Source of the DNA: Planctomycetota bacterium
GTDB lineage: Bacteria > Planctomycetota > Planctomycetia > Planctomycetales > Planctomycetaceae
Direction of reading: 5' to 3'
Length of the DNA: 38,048 nt
Assembly: GCA_003671275.1 (NCBI GenBank)
Contig: QWPB01000091.1
Location: 1 to 38,048, forward strand
The notes under the pieces are model-generated. The model did no database searches, was not told where the DNA came from, and saw only the letters and a list, made by a program, of their open reading frames with translations. Positions 1-8,542 of the stretch are shown piece after piece. Position 1 is the first letter of the stretch. Each line of letters starts with the position of its first letter. The position numbers were made by a program, and so were the translations under genes.

Positions 1-39
1 CACTGCGAGGGGTCATTTTCCCCGGGCGAACGGTGTTTC

Positions 40-801
40 ATGTCGATCGAATTCCGTCAACGATTCCTTGCCGGTGACCGGCTGTATGGAACGATGCTGA
101 CGCTTCCGAATGGGGCGGTGGCTGAGATTCTGGGTGATGCCGGGTACGACTGGATCTTTGTCGATGCCGAACATGGGCCGATCGAGGCGGGCGAGCTGCA
201 GTTGATCCTGCAGACGATCGGTCGACGGGTTCCGTGTCTGGTGCGGGTGCCGACGACGGACGCGGTCGTGATCCAGCGAGCGCTCGATCTGGGCTCAGCG
301 GGGATCATTGTTCCCCAGGTGAATACCGCCGAGCAGGCGGCCCGGGTGGTCGAATACTCGCGTTATCCACCCGCCGGTTCACGCGGGGTGGGGATCTCGC
401 GGGCGCAGGGGTACGGGTTGGAATTTGCTCCCTATGTGGCGGATGCCAATCAGCGATCGACGGTCATCGTCCAGGCGGAAAACATCCGGGCGGTGGAAGC
501 GATCGAGCAGATTGTGGCGGTTCCCGGCCTCGATGGCGTTCTGGTCGGGCCGTATGACTTGTCGGCCAGCATGGGACTGATGGGTCAGATCGACCACCCG
601 CAGGTGGTCGCCGCGATCGATCGTGTGACTGCGGCGACACAGCGGGCCGGTCTGAAGCTGGGGATCTTTGGTGTGTCGCCCGCCGCGGTGAAGCCGTACC
701 TCGCGAAAGGTTACACACTGCTGGTTGCCGGGGTCGATACGATCATGCTGGGGCAGGGCGCGCGGGCGGTGCTGGCCGATTTGAAAGCTGGAGTCGCCTG
801 A
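40..801 (+). CDS. HpcH/HpaI-family aldolase
   Basis: This 253-residue protein belongs to the HpcH/HpaI (2-dehydro-3-deoxyglucarate / 4-hydroxy-2-oxovalerate) class II aldolases. These are cytoplasmic TIM barrels that cleave or form 2-oxo acids using a divalent metal. Family hallmarks are present: DAEHGP with the catalytic His near residue 45, an Arg in LVRVP, a metal-binding Glu in VQAE near residue 147, and the metal-binding Asp in GPYDLSASMG. Length is normal for the family. The ATG at 40 is used because the conserved N-terminus starts there; no strong ribosome binding site is seen. The next gene is on the same strand 77 bp downstream but is unrelated. The exact substrate cannot be read from sequence. 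Confidence 0.93.
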   Translation: MSIEFRQRFLAGDRLYGTMLTLPNGAVAEILGDAGYDWIFVDAEHGPIEAGELQLILQTIGRRVPCLVRVPTTDAVVIQRALDLGSAGIIVPQVNTAEQAARVVEYSRYPPAGSRGVGISRAQGYGLEFAPYVADANQRSTVIVQAENIRAVEAIEQIVAVPGLDGVLVGPYDLSASMGLMGQIDHPQVVAAIDRVTAATQRAGLKLGIFGVSPAAVKPYLAKGYTLLVAGVDTIMLGQGARAVLADLKAGVA

Positions 802-878
802 CTTTTTCGCCAGATTCGGTGAGCATGGCCATTACTCCGCCATGAATCACCGCCTGGATCGCTCTCGATTGGATACAC

Positions 879-1883
879 GTGATGTCGACTTCGCCTGTCC
901 CGCCTCCATCGTTCCCCTCGGTTTCCGCAGGCGTGGTCCGGACTCGCCCGCTGACCCGAGTGGCGTTGCACTGGGTGCGGCGGCTGCACCTGTATCTGGG
1001 GCTGTTTCTGTTCCCGTGGGCGGTGCTCTATGGCTTCACCGGGTTTCTGTTTAACCATCCGCCGATTCTGAATGAGCTGCCGATGAGTTCGTTCGATCAT
1101 ACCGCCTGGGCAGGCACCCCCATGGCGGAACCGACCGATCTGCGGGATGTGGCCCAGCGTGTCGTCGAACAACTGCAACTGCGCAGTGCCTCCCCGGCGG
1201 AACTCCAGTGGGTGGAGTCCGAGCCGGTGCGTTATGCCGGAGAGTTCGCTTTTGGAAAGGTAGAGTCCGAATCTGGCGAGATCAGTCTGCTGCTGGATGT
1301 TCATGGGACGGGCGGCACGATTCGTCAGGCCCGTCCGAAACCGACGAATGCGTCATCGGCCATCTCGGCCCCCTGGGAGATTGTTCCGATACCCGCCGGG
1401 CAGCCCGCTTCCTTCGAGAAGCTGGAGCTGCCTGGCGTGCTGTCCGTGAAGCTGCAGGCGTCGCTTCCGGAGTTGATGAGTTCCCTGAAGTTGTCGGGGA
1501 AGAATCCCACACTGACCTCAGTGCCGGATCTGTTGTTCGTTGTTGAATCGGGGGGGCGTCGCTGGCAGGTGGCCTACAATGGATTGAAAGGCACCGTCAC
1601 GGGGAAACCCTTGGAGATTCCGGAGCCGTTGCCTTGGCGAAATTTTCTGTTGCGGTTGCACACCACACACGTTTATCCATTCTCGTTTGCCAGTGTGAAG
1701 TGGCTATGGGTTCTGGGAGCCGATGCGATCGCCCTGGTGTTGATATACTGGGGGGGATCGGGGCTGCTCATGTGGTGGCAGATCAAGTCGACGCGGAGGT
1801 GGGGACTGGCGGTTCTGGTGGTCAGTGCTCTGGTGGCCACGGCCCTGGCAGGAGAGATGCATGCGGTGATCCAGGGGCGATGA
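879..1883 (+). CDS. PepSY-associated transmembrane protein
   Basis: This inner-membrane protein of about 334 residues has the PepSY_TM layout. One helix lies near residues 30-55 (LHLYLGLFLFPWAVLYGFTG, followed by NHP). A long periplasmic domain of about 190 residues comes next, then two or three C-terminal helices (LWVLGADAIALVLIYWGGSG and WGLAVLVVSALVATALAG). PepSY_TM proteins are often linked to iron uptake or ferric reduction, but no iron gene is next to this one. Two starts are possible, GTG at 879 or ATG at 882; the choice changes one residue. Function beyond the family is unknown. Confidence 0.8.
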   Translation: MMSTSPVPPPSFPSVSAGVVRTRPLTRVALHWVRRLHLYLGLFLFPWAVLYGFTGFLFNHPPILNELPMSSFDHTAWAGTPMAEPTDLRDVAQRVVEQLQLRSASPAELQWVESEPVRYAGEFAFGKVESESGEISLLLDVHGTGGTIRQARPKPTNASSAISAPWEIVPIPAGQPASFEKLELPGVLSVKLQASLPELMSSLKLSGKNPTLTSVPDLLFVVESGGRRWQVAYNGLKGTVTGKPLEIPEPLPWRNFLLRLHTTHVYPFSFASVKWLWVLGADAIALVLIYWGGSGLLMWWQIKSTRRWGLAVLVVSALVATALAGEMHAVIQGR

Positions 1884-2026
1884 GGCTCTGGGCTCCGATC
1901 GTCGTCCAGTCGGTTTGGGTTTCATGGCCCTCCCTGCCGAATTGGGCCAGTTGAGATTGTCGGATCACTTCTGTTGCCGCATAATTTCGAGTGAATGTCC
2001 TGAACGAATTTCGGAGTAGTCAGATT

Positions 2027-2305
2027 ATGGAACAAAGAGAACCAACTCCCGTCCGCGTGATGCTGGAAAGTATCAGCGACCAAACCGCCCCGGAACCTCG
2101 CCCTCGGGGCTGGGTCTCTCCCGATCGGGTGGATCAAGTGACCCGACTGGCAGCGATCATCAGCGTGATCACCACATCGATCACCCTCCTCAGCATGATC
2201 TGGGGCGGGGTCGATTATTACACCGGGATGAAGATCATTGGATCGATTGCCGTGGTGATGCTGGCCATCACAATCTTCCGCTCGGTGAACACACTGTTCG
2301 GATAA
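2027..2305 (+). CDS. small protein with two predicted membrane helices
   Basis: This 92-residue protein is of unknown function. I chose the ATG at 2027 because GGAG sits ten bases upstream (2013-2016); a GTG at 1991 in the same frame would add 12 residues. The first 45 residues are polar. Two hydrophobic stretches follow: AAIISVITTSITLLSMIWGG and IIGSIAVVMLAITIFRSV, joined by a short loop with YYTG. It stands alone between a plus-strand PepSY protein and a minus-strand DUF1501 gene. I do not recognise a family; the reading frame, start context and hydropathy support a real gene. Confidence 0.65.
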   Translation: MEQREPTPVRVMLESISDQTAPEPRPRGWVSPDRVDQVTRLAAIISVITTSITLLSMIWGGVDYYTGMKIIGSIAVVMLAITIFRSVNTLFG

Positions 2306-2372
2306 GCCCTGCTGCGTCGTCGGTACCAGAAGCCCGGGGGACGGCTGTTCATTTGTGAGGGCTCGGTCCGAG

Positions 2373-3851
2373 TTACCCCAGCAGTTCGGGGCGGACCAAA
2401 CCGATGCCGCCGACGGGGAAGGGGCGGCCCAGGCGATCGAAGAGTTCTTCGCGCGGATCGATCCCCAGGACATGGTATAGGGTCGTGACCAGATCTTTGG
2501 GTGAGAACGGGGTCTCGGTGACATGGCCCGCAATGGCATCGGTCCGGCCAACGACTCGTCCCCGGGCAAAGCCCGCTCCGGCCAGCAGGGCGGAATAGGC
2601 ATACGGCCAGTGATTGCGGCCACCGCCCTCCACGTTGTCGAGCTTGGGCGTCCGCCCGTGCTCGCTGAGTACGACCACAGCCGTGTCATCGAGCAGACCA
2701 CGCTCTTGCAGATCATCGAGCAGGCTGGAATACCCGTGGTCAAAGCCGGGGCCCAGTTCGTCTCGCAACCGGGGCGTTTGATGAACGTGTGTGTCCCAGC
2801 CGGTGTTCACATGGCCATATTCATCCCAGATCACGGTGACGAATGTTCCGCCGGCTTCGATGACCCGCCGGGCGGCCAGACACGATTGGCCAAAGAGTGT
2901 CATCCCGTACCGGTCGCGGGTGGCTGCGGTTTCCTGCTGGACATCCAATGCGTTTTTCAGGTGGGGCGTCACCAGGCAGGACCGAGCCAGATCGTAATTC
3001 GAACGATACGCCCCCAAGGGCATCGGCGACGAAGGGTTCAGCCCATCGAACTGGTCGAGCAGCGAGAGGCGTCGCTCCAGCCGCTGTAGCGAGACATCGG
3101 GGTTTTGTTGTCCCATCTCAAAGCGATCGATCGGACGAATCCCGAGATACGGATCGGCCACCATTGGCTTGGGGCCAGGGGCTCCGGAATCCCGCAGCAC
3201 CTCGCGAATCCCTTTGGCTTGGAAATCGGCCCAAACCGTGTCGTAGGCCTGTCCCAGAAAGGCTCCCTGAAATCCGGGGCGTGACGCTCCGCGTTTGGAC
3301 CCGAATTTGAAGGGCAGACCAAAATTCCGGGGAATCGTGGGCGGTATCGCTGACTTCTGACTAGCCAGATAATCGACCACCGCCCCCAGGTAGGGCCAGT
3401 GACGCGGGTCGCGGACCCGACCTTCCAGAGGCAGGTCCGTGAGTGGTACCGACGTGGTCGCGAAAGCGGTCCCGTGAATCGGCTGGTCATGGGTCAGCGA
3501 CCGCAGCGTGACGAATTGATCCGCCCGGGCCGCCGTCAATGGCAGCACCTCGCCGAAGCGAACTCCGGGGATGACGGTGGAAATCGACCCGAGTTCGCCA
3601 CGGACTTCCCGGGGAGCATCCGGTTTGGGATCGAAGGTGTCGAGCTGACTTGGCGACCCCCACAGATAGATCAGGATGCACCGCTTGGCCGAACCGAAGG
3701 TTCCCGCCAGCGAACCCAGTTCCCCCCCCGCTGCGGATTGAGCCGAAGTTCCAACCGCTGCCCCGAGCGTGAGTAGACTGCCAGCGCGTAGCATCTCCCG
3801 GCGGGTGGCCGCCGAGTGAGCCATGTCGCGGGTGTTTGCAAAGTCATCCAT
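2373..3851 (-). CDS. DUF1501 domain-containing protein (first copy)
   Basis: This 492-residue protein is of the DUF1501 family, which belongs to the alkaline phosphatase/sulfatase fold superfamily and is greatly expanded in planctomycetes. The N-terminus has a Tat-like leader (TRREMLRAG, then a hydrophobic run), so export is likely. Typical family segments follow: YLWGSPSQLDTFDPKP, LPLTAARADQFVTLRSLTHD, and near the C-terminus VVLSEHGRTP and GRNHWP. No enzymatic role has been established for the family. Such genes usually follow a DUF1549/DUF1553 cytochrome gene; none is present here, so this copy is an orphan. The start could also be the ATG at 3824. Confidence 0.92.
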   Translation of the reverse strand: MDDFANTRDMAHSAATRREMLRAGSLLTLGAAVGTSAQSAAGGELGSLAGTFGSAKRCILIYLWGSPSQLDTFDPKPDAPREVRGELGSISTVIPGVRFGEVLPLTAARADQFVTLRSLTHDQPIHGTAFATTSVPLTDLPLEGRVRDPRHWPYLGAVVDYLASQKSAIPPTIPRNFGLPFKFGSKRGASRPGFQGAFLGQAYDTVWADFQAKGIREVLRDSGAPGPKPMVADPYLGIRPIDRFEMGQQNPDVSLQRLERRLSLLDQFDGLNPSSPMPLGAYRSNYDLARSCLVTPHLKNALDVQQETAATRDRYGMTLFGQSCLAARRVIEAGGTFVTVIWDEYGHVNTGWDTHVHQTPRLRDELGPGFDHGYSSLLDDLQERGLLDDTAVVVLSEHGRTPKLDNVEGGGRNHWPYAYSALLAGAGFARGRVVGRTDAIAGHVTETPFSPKDLVTTLYHVLGIDPREELFDRLGRPFPVGGIGLVRPELLG

Positions 3852-3968
3852 CGGGTCTCGCCCAAACCATGGATCACATGCGTAATCCTTGATGGGATAT
3901 CATAGCGAGGACGGGCACCGGGCAAAATCCCATCCCGCTGCGGGCTCCTCGAATGGGGGCGGGATTCA

Positions 3969-4463
3969 TCACGACCGCACGAAGGCCATCCAATAAAATG
4001 CCAGCCCCGTCACCGAGGTCAGAACCAGATCGAGGGTAGCGGCCCAGCCCAGCTTCTTGTGCAAAGCGCTATGCGCACTGGGCATTCGGGGATGCGGGAA
4101 CCGCCGCCATGCCAGAATCAGCGTGATGCCCCACAATACCGGCGTCGACACCGCAAACACCAAATGTATCCACAACATGGTCTCGACCTGGGCCAAGGCG
4201 GCACCTACCACGCGGGGGGACTCGGGATGCTTATTCACGATCTGCTGCCAGCCACCATGCATCCGCATGTCGACTTCGAAGGCAGCGACGACAAACAGCA
4301 AGACAGCTGCCAGCGCGGTCTGTACCTGAGCATGCAGTTCGTACTGCCGCCGGACTTTCACAAGATACAGGCTCCAGCAGATCACCGGCACCACCAGCAC
4401 CAGGGCGCAGACGACCACATCCAGCATCAACGACGAATCAAATCCGAGAAATCCGCTCTTCAT
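3969..4463 (-). CDS. DUF420 family membrane protein
   Basis: This membrane protein of about 164 residues resembles DUF420 (CtaM-like) proteins. It has four hydrophobic segments: VVVCALVLVVPVICWSLYLV, VQTALAAVLLFVVAAFEVDM, MLWIHLVFAVSTPVLWGITL, and LDLVLTSVTGLAFYWMAFV. Conserved-looking histidines occur in HAQVQ, RMHGG and IHLVF. Some DUF420 proteins in other bacteria help cytochrome oxidase assembly, but no oxidase genes are near, so that role is only a possibility. I place the start at 4463 because a longer frame to 4658 would add 65 polar, low-complexity residues lying across the promoter region of the divergent glycosyltransferase. Confidence 0.75.
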   Translation of the reverse strand: MKSGFLGFDSSLMLDVVVCALVLVVPVICWSLYLVKVRRQYELHAQVQTALAAVLLFVVAAFEVDMRMHGGWQQIVNKHPESPRVVGAALAQVETMLWIHLVFAVSTPVLWGITLILAWRRFPHPRMPSAHSALHKKLGWAATLDLVLTSVTGLAFYWMAFVRS

Positions 4464-4632
4464 GGCAGCGGAATTGTAGCAGCCCCCCCCTTTCGCCACA
4501 TGCCTGGAATGGAGGTTCTGAGTGGTGAGACAGCGGGCCCCGCCGGTGAACCCCGAGCCCCCCCGCGCAACCACCGGTGTCCAGGCATCCGCCCTGCCGA
4601 GGAGGGACTTTCGATTTTTGCTGGAGTTGGCC

Positions 4633-5220
4633 ATGGATCTCTCCGTAATTACCCCCACCTGTCAACGGCCCGCCCAGCTGGCGAACTGTTTACAGCAGTT
4701 TCGGTCTCAGTCACGGGGTGACCTGCTCTGCGAGCATCTGGTTGTTTCCGATGGTGTGGATCCTCAGGCCCGCAGTCTGGCGAAATATTGGGGAGCCCGG
4801 TACATCGAGCGTTCGAGCACCGGTGGACAATGGGGATCACTGGCTCGCGACACGGGGATTGCCGCCGCTCGAGGACGGTATCTCTGTTTCTGGGATGACG
4901 ACAATCTCTACGAGCCGCATGCTCTCGCGACGCTCTGGGCCGCCGCCCGGGAAGTGGATATTGGTGTGGTCCAGACGCGTTACCGTTGCCGTCAGCGACC
5001 ATGCATGATTCCCATTCCCCGGCACTGGACGGGAACATTCCAGGCCGGAAATGTTGATACCATGTGTATTTGCGTTCGCCGGGAGATCGCGCAGCGGGAA
5101 TCCTGGGAACAGCTGCGGCCCCCGGCCAGCCCGGCCACCGACTGGCATTGGCTCCATCGGTTGCAGCAGCATACGACCCGCATCCGGTTTGTTCCGATAA
5201 CGATCGGTTGGCATTTGTAG
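4633..5220 (+). CDS. family 2 glycosyltransferase (GT-A fold)
   Basis: This 195-residue protein is a short GT2-type glycosyltransferase that should transfer a sugar from a nucleotide donor. The N-terminus MDLSVITPTCQRPAQL is the usual GT-A nucleotide-binding start. A DxD-type motif is present in CFWDDDNLYEPHAL, preceded by ARDTGIAAARGRY. The ATG at 4633 is favoured by GGAG at 4623-4626 and by the fit to the family N-terminus. No membrane anchor is seen. It is divergent from the DUF420 gene and has no glycan-cluster neighbours. It is shorter than many GT2 enzymes, so the acceptor side is minimal. A terminator-like hairpin starts six bases after the stop. Confidence 0.85.
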   Translation: MDLSVITPTCQRPAQLANCLQQFRSQSRGDLLCEHLVVSDGVDPQARSLAKYWGARYIERSSTGGQWGSLARDTGIAAARGRYLCFWDDDNLYEPHALATLWAAAREVDIGVVQTRYRCRQRPCMIPIPRHWTGTFQAGNVDTMCICVRREIAQRESWEQLRPPASPATDWHWLHRLQQHTTRIRFVPITIGWHL

Positions 5221-5225
5221 TCGAG

Positions 5226-5256
5226 ACAGGGAGGCGGTCGAAAACCGTCTCCCTGT
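5226..5256 (+). terminator. hairpin after the glycosyltransferase gene
   Basis: Arms ACAGGGAGGCGGT (5226-5238) and ACCGTCTCCCTGT (5244-5256) pair over 13 positions, with one G-U pair in RNA, around the loop CGAAA. It begins six bases after the stop codon. Only a short T-rich stretch follows (cttt near 5264), so it may be a terminator with a poor U-tract or a 3'-end stabilising hairpin. Confidence 0.5.
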
Positions 5257-5376
5257 GAGACAGTCTTTCCAGGTCGCCTCAGCCGGGAACAGTCGATCTC
5301 AAACGGGCTGGAAAGGCCGTTCTACCGGGTACTTTAATTCCCGCCGCGGGCCTAAGCATCCGGAAAGTCGGTTCGC

Positions 5377-5392
5377 CAGACAATCCTGTCTG
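5377..5392. repeat. short palindromic repeat, copy A
   Basis: CAGACAATCCTGTCTG is a 6-bp inverted repeat around a four-base loop. It differs at one base (A for T in the loop) from the core of the larger palindrome at 12517-12532. Both copies lie in gaps downstream of a gene end, which suggests a dispersed repeat family. Confidence 0.5.
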
Positions 5393-5509
5393 ACGCATAC
5401 ATTTGTGGCCCCTGGACCGGGTTAACTCGCGCAAAATGTCGATTGTCCGATTACAGTGGAGGCCAGTCGTTGCTGCCCGTTCCAAAGTTGTCTCAACGAG
5501 AGCCCGCAC

Positions 5510-6556
5510 ATGTCTACCTCCGTATCGGCCCTGCATGAATTCTGTATTCGTTGTCTGACCCAGATCGGAATGTCAACGGCCGATGCTACCACGACCGCTG
5601 ATGCACTGGTTACCACTGACACGATGGGTGTGTTTACCCATGGAACGAAACTTCTCAGTGGCTATATCAATCGCCTGAAAGGGGGCGGCTATCGCGTAGC
5701 GGGCGAACCACAGATTGAACGTGAAGGGGCGGGTTGGGCCGTCATCGATGGCAATTCCACACTGGGGCAGGTGGGCGGAATGTTCGCCACTGAAATCGCT
5801 CTGGAAAAGGCCCGCAATGTCGGCGTGGCGTATGTCGGTCTGCGGAACTCCGGGCATATTGGCGCTGCGGGTTACTTTGCTGCGCATGCCGCACGGGCCG
5901 GGTTCATCTGTCATGTGGTCGGGAACGATATCCCCAGCGTGGCCGGGCCGGGCTCCCGCGGGCCGGTACTCGGAAGCAACCCTTACGCCTATGGAATCCC
6001 CGTGGCGGGCGGCAATCCGATCCTGCTCGATATGGCGACCGCAGCTGTGGCCGGCGGCAAAGTGTATGCGGCCCACCAGCGGGGCGAAGCCATTCCGCCC
6101 ACTTGGTTGATCGATCAGGACGGTCAGCCAACGACCGATGGCAGCTTGTATCCCAAGCAGGCCGCCTTGGCCCCAATGGCTGGCTACAAGGGATATGGCC
6201 TGGGGCTCTGGGCCGAGATCCTTTCGGCGGTCTTACCCGGCGGTGCGATGACGTGGCAGGTCGGAACCTGGATGTTTGATGAGCCGAGTTTGCCCTCGCG
6301 GCACAACGCGGGAATCATGGTCATCGATGTGGCGACCGTCGCCGATCCCCGGGAATTTACTGATCGTATTCGAACGCTGACCGATGAGATTCACGCCGCC
6401 CCGACCGCTCACGGGGTCGACCATGTCCTGCTGCCCGGCGAGCGGGAATGGACCTTGCGAAAGAAGGCTCTCGCGGAAGGGATCGACCTGCCCGCTGACG
6501 TGATGGAAAAGCTGCGACTCGCGGCAGAGATGGCGGGTGTGGCCCCGCTGGCATAA
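5510..6556 (+). CDS. Ldh-family NAD(P)-dependent oxidoreductase
   Basis: This 348-residue protein is a member of the malate/L-lactate dehydrogenase (Ldh2, type 2) family. These enzymes are cytoplasmic NAD(P)H-dependent reductases of 2-oxo acids or imines, unrelated to classical Rossmann-fold LDH. Family signatures include TMGVFTHGTKLLSGYINRL, the catalytic-type His in GLRNSGHIGAAGYFA, GSNPYAYGIPV, and YKGYGLGLWAEILSAVL. The ATG at 5510 fits the conserved N-terminus; an upstream in-frame extension of 18 residues is not family-like. It is convergent with the DUF11-type gene. The substrate (malate, lactate, ureidoglycolate, sulfolactate or another) cannot be decided. Confidence 0.9.
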   Translation: MSTSVSALHEFCIRCLTQIGMSTADATTTADALVTTDTMGVFTHGTKLLSGYINRLKGGGYRVAGEPQIEREGAGWAVIDGNSTLGQVGGMFATEIALEKARNVGVAYVGLRNSGHIGAAGYFAAHAARAGFICHVVGNDIPSVAGPGSRGPVLGSNPYAYGIPVAGGNPILLDMATAAVAGGKVYAAHQRGEAIPPTWLIDQDGQPTTDGSLYPKQAALAPMAGYKGYGLGLWAEILSAVLPGGAMTWQVGTWMFDEPSLPSRHNAGIMVIDVATVADPREFTDRIRTLTDEIHAAPTAHGVDHVLLPGEREWTLRKKALAEGIDLPADVMEKLRLAAEMAGVAPLA

Positions 6557-6562
6557 GCCCGG

Positions 6563-6582
6563 TCTGTCGGGTTTCCGACGGG
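6563..6582. terminator. possible shared terminator between convergent genes
   Basis: An eight-pair stem (TCTGTCGG with CCGACGGG, two of them G-U) around the loop GTTT lies in the 42-base gap between the stops of the Ldh-family gene and the DUF11-type gene. There is no U-tract, so termination is a position-based inference. Confidence 0.35.
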
Positions 6583-6598
6583 ACGATCCACACTGTGG

Positions 6599-8542
6599 CT
6601 ATTGAATTTTGGTGTCGCTGGCTGGCCCAGGGTCTTCGGTTGGAAACTCCTTGGGAAGACTGGGCGACAGTTCCGGTTCGGGAAGACCCGTTTCCAGTCC
6701 ACCGGGGTTGAATCCTTCCAGAGGGGGCTCGCTCAGATCACCTGCTGGGATCGAAGACCCGTGCGGGATGGAGTTACGGCCAGGAATCGAGCTGCCGGTT
6801 CCGGAAGAGTCGCCTCTCGGCGATAGCTCGTCCGGCATCAGCTCGGGAACAATCGGCAGATCCCGGTGTTGCCCGTTGCCTCGCAGTTCATCCGGTCCCC
6901 AGAGGCCCTCTGGAGCAACGGAGGGTCCGCTGGCCGGTTCCCTCAACGGACGCAGCGGTTCCGGGGCGGGGCCAGGCAGGCCTTCCGGGGGGACGGTCGG
7001 CGCTGAACGTTCCCGCACACCGCCGATCGAGGAGGGCGGCGTGTTCATCTCGGGGTCCGGAATGGGCCGCAGGTCGGGTTCCGGACGCAAGCGGGTATCG
7101 GGCGTGGTCGCCCCCGCAGGAATCGAGCTGCGACCGCTGGCCGGCCCGGCCAGTCCCCGGTCCGGGATACTGGGCACGGGGGCGGACTCAGCCACCAGCC
7201 ATTCGACGGATTGCTTTTCGACAACCTCTTGTGAGGACAAGGCCCACTCGACCGGAATCCGACCACCTTCCTCGATAATCGCCGCGAACAGGGCCCGTCG
7301 CTCTTCATTCGGCTTCAGCAGCTTGATCTTGTGCTGGACCAGATTACCGAATCGATGACGCAGTTGTGGCGGGACAGCCACCAGCAGCAGAACATCGTGG
7401 GCGTCCGCTGTTCCGACATTGGTGATGGTGTAGTAGGCATTGATCTCGTCACCCACCGCCACGACATCTTTTTGCGGTTCGAACTGCAAGGCCAGTCGTG
7501 GTGCTCCCGTGACGGGCTTTCGCACGACGGGTTCAGGAGTGATCGTCGGCTCGACGGGCTGCATCTCGGGAATCACGCGATCCACGGGCAGGACCGGCCC
7601 CGGAGTCTGCTTGGCATTTACCAGCGTTTCTCCCACCACGGGAGCCGAGATGATCTGCACTTCGGAGACCAGGGCCAGCTCAGCTACCGCCTGCGGCTGA
7701 ATAGTGATGCGGAGACGCCGGGCTTCTTTGGGCTGCAGCTGATGCAGGTCCCAGATCAGATGTCCAAAATTGGGAGCGATCTCCGCAGGCGGGTCGACAT
7801 CGATGATGCGATCAATGTCAGTGACCGTCTCTCGCACGATTGCGGATTCGATGGTCTCGGAGGTCTGGTTGCGAACGACCAGAAAGTACGTGAAGGGCTC
7901 GCCGGGCTCGGCGACCACGGGGACTTCCTTTTCAATCAACAGGCTGGCCGTTCGCTGGGCGGCGTGACTTTGCAGATTGGAATCTTCGGGATGATATTCG
8001 GGGATCGCGGGAGCAATCGTTTCTCGGCGAACGCGGGCGTGATAGGTGTAGGGCTCGATCGGCCGTTCGCGTTCGGGGGCGTGGCCTCCGAATGTCTTGC
8101 GATCACGCCACGGATCACGATTGGCCAGCAGTGCCCGCAGATCCGAGGGCTGCACCTGGGACCGTGTCTCGACGATCTCCATCTGATCAAAGTAGGGCAC
8201 CCACGTCCGCTGCAGGCGAGCACTGACCGCAGCGCTCCCGGTGGGCACGTACTCGGGAGCCTCGGGCGGGATGTACGGCATTTCGTAGGCCGGTACTCCA
8301 GCCCCCGAGGGGGCAGTCGAAGCATGTAGCCCGCTTTCCGTCAGCCGAGGGATGAAGAGCGCCACCGACAGAATCACTCCCAGCACCCCAAACATCGCCG
8401 AGATGGTCCATGCCTGCAAGTAACGAATCGGAGTGAGAAAGAACCGCTCAATCCGCCACAAGACGCGGAGCAGCTCAATCCACGGCGCAGCGATCCACGG
8501 AAAGATGTGTCGGGGCTGGACCAGTCGTCCTTTTCGGGGCAC
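6599..8542 (-). CDS. membrane-anchored DUF11-domain protein
   Basis: This 647-residue envelope protein has one N-terminal membrane helix (about residues 45-65, AWTISAMFGVLGVILSVALF), so most of it should lie outside the membrane. Two DUF11/CARDB-like beta-sandwich repeats follow, around residues 205-290 (EKEVPVVAEPGEPFTYFLVV, then RNQTSETIESAIV) and 350-430 (LQFEPQKDVVAVGDEINAYY, then TITNVGTADAHDV). The last 190 residues are rich in Pro, Gly, Ser and Glu and look disordered. The GTG start at 8542 is supported by AGGAG seven bases upstream. Planctomycetes carry many DUF11 envelope proteins thought to be structural, but no function is shown here. Confidence 0.82.
   Translation of the reverse strand: MPRKGRLVQPRHIFPWIAAPWIELLRVLWRIERFFLTPIRYLQAWTISAMFGVLGVILSVALFIPRLTESGLHASTAPSGAGVPAYEMPYIPPEAPEYVPTGSAAVSARLQRTWVPYFDQMEIVETRSQVQPSDLRALLANRDPWRDRKTFGGHAPERERPIEPYTYHARVRRETIAPAIPEYHPEDSNLQSHAAQRTASLLIEKEVPVVAEPGEPFTYFLVVRNQTSETIESAIVRETVTDIDRIIDVDPPAEIAPNFGHLIWDLHQLQPKEARRLRITIQPQAVAELALVSEVQIISAPVVGETLVNAKQTPGPVLPVDRVIPEMQPVEPTITPEPVVRKPVTGAPRLALQFEPQKDVVAVGDEINAYYTITNVGTADAHDVLLLVAVPPQLRHRFGNLVQHKIKLLKPNEERRALFAAIIEEGGRIPVEWALSSQEVVEKQSVEWLVAESAPVPSIPDRGLAGPASGRSSIPAGATTPDTRLRPEPDLRPIPDPEMNTPPSSIGGVRERSAPTVPPEGLPGPAPEPLRPLREPASGPSVAPEGLWGPDELRGNGQHRDLPIVPELMPDELSPRGDSSGTGSSIPGRNSIPHGSSIPAGDLSEPPLEGFNPGGLETGLPEPELSPSLPKEFPTEDPGPASDTKIQ

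Larger units (their letters stand above)
5221..5509. other. intergenic region before the Ldh-family gene
   Basis: This 289-base gap holds the hairpin at 5226-5256 and a small inverted repeat CAGACA/TGTCTG around ATCC at 5377-5392. The latter matches a palindrome seen again near 12517. No convincing open reading frame or clear promoter was found. Confidence 0.6.

Noticed and set aside
1922-2743. Minus-strand open frame of 273 codons
   Set aside because: It lies across the DUF1501 coding sequence in another frame on the same strand, repeats it out of phase, and shows no domain.
3969-4658. Longer form of the DUF420 protein starting at 4658
   Set aside because: The extra 65 residues are polar and low-complexity, unlike the family, and would overlap the glycosyltransferase start.
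7331-8329. Plus-strand open frame of 332 codons opposite the DUF11 gene
   Set aside because: It is antisense to a gene with recognisable DUF11 domains, membrane helix and ribosome site; the His/Gly/Asp-rich translation is typical of a GC-rich shadow.
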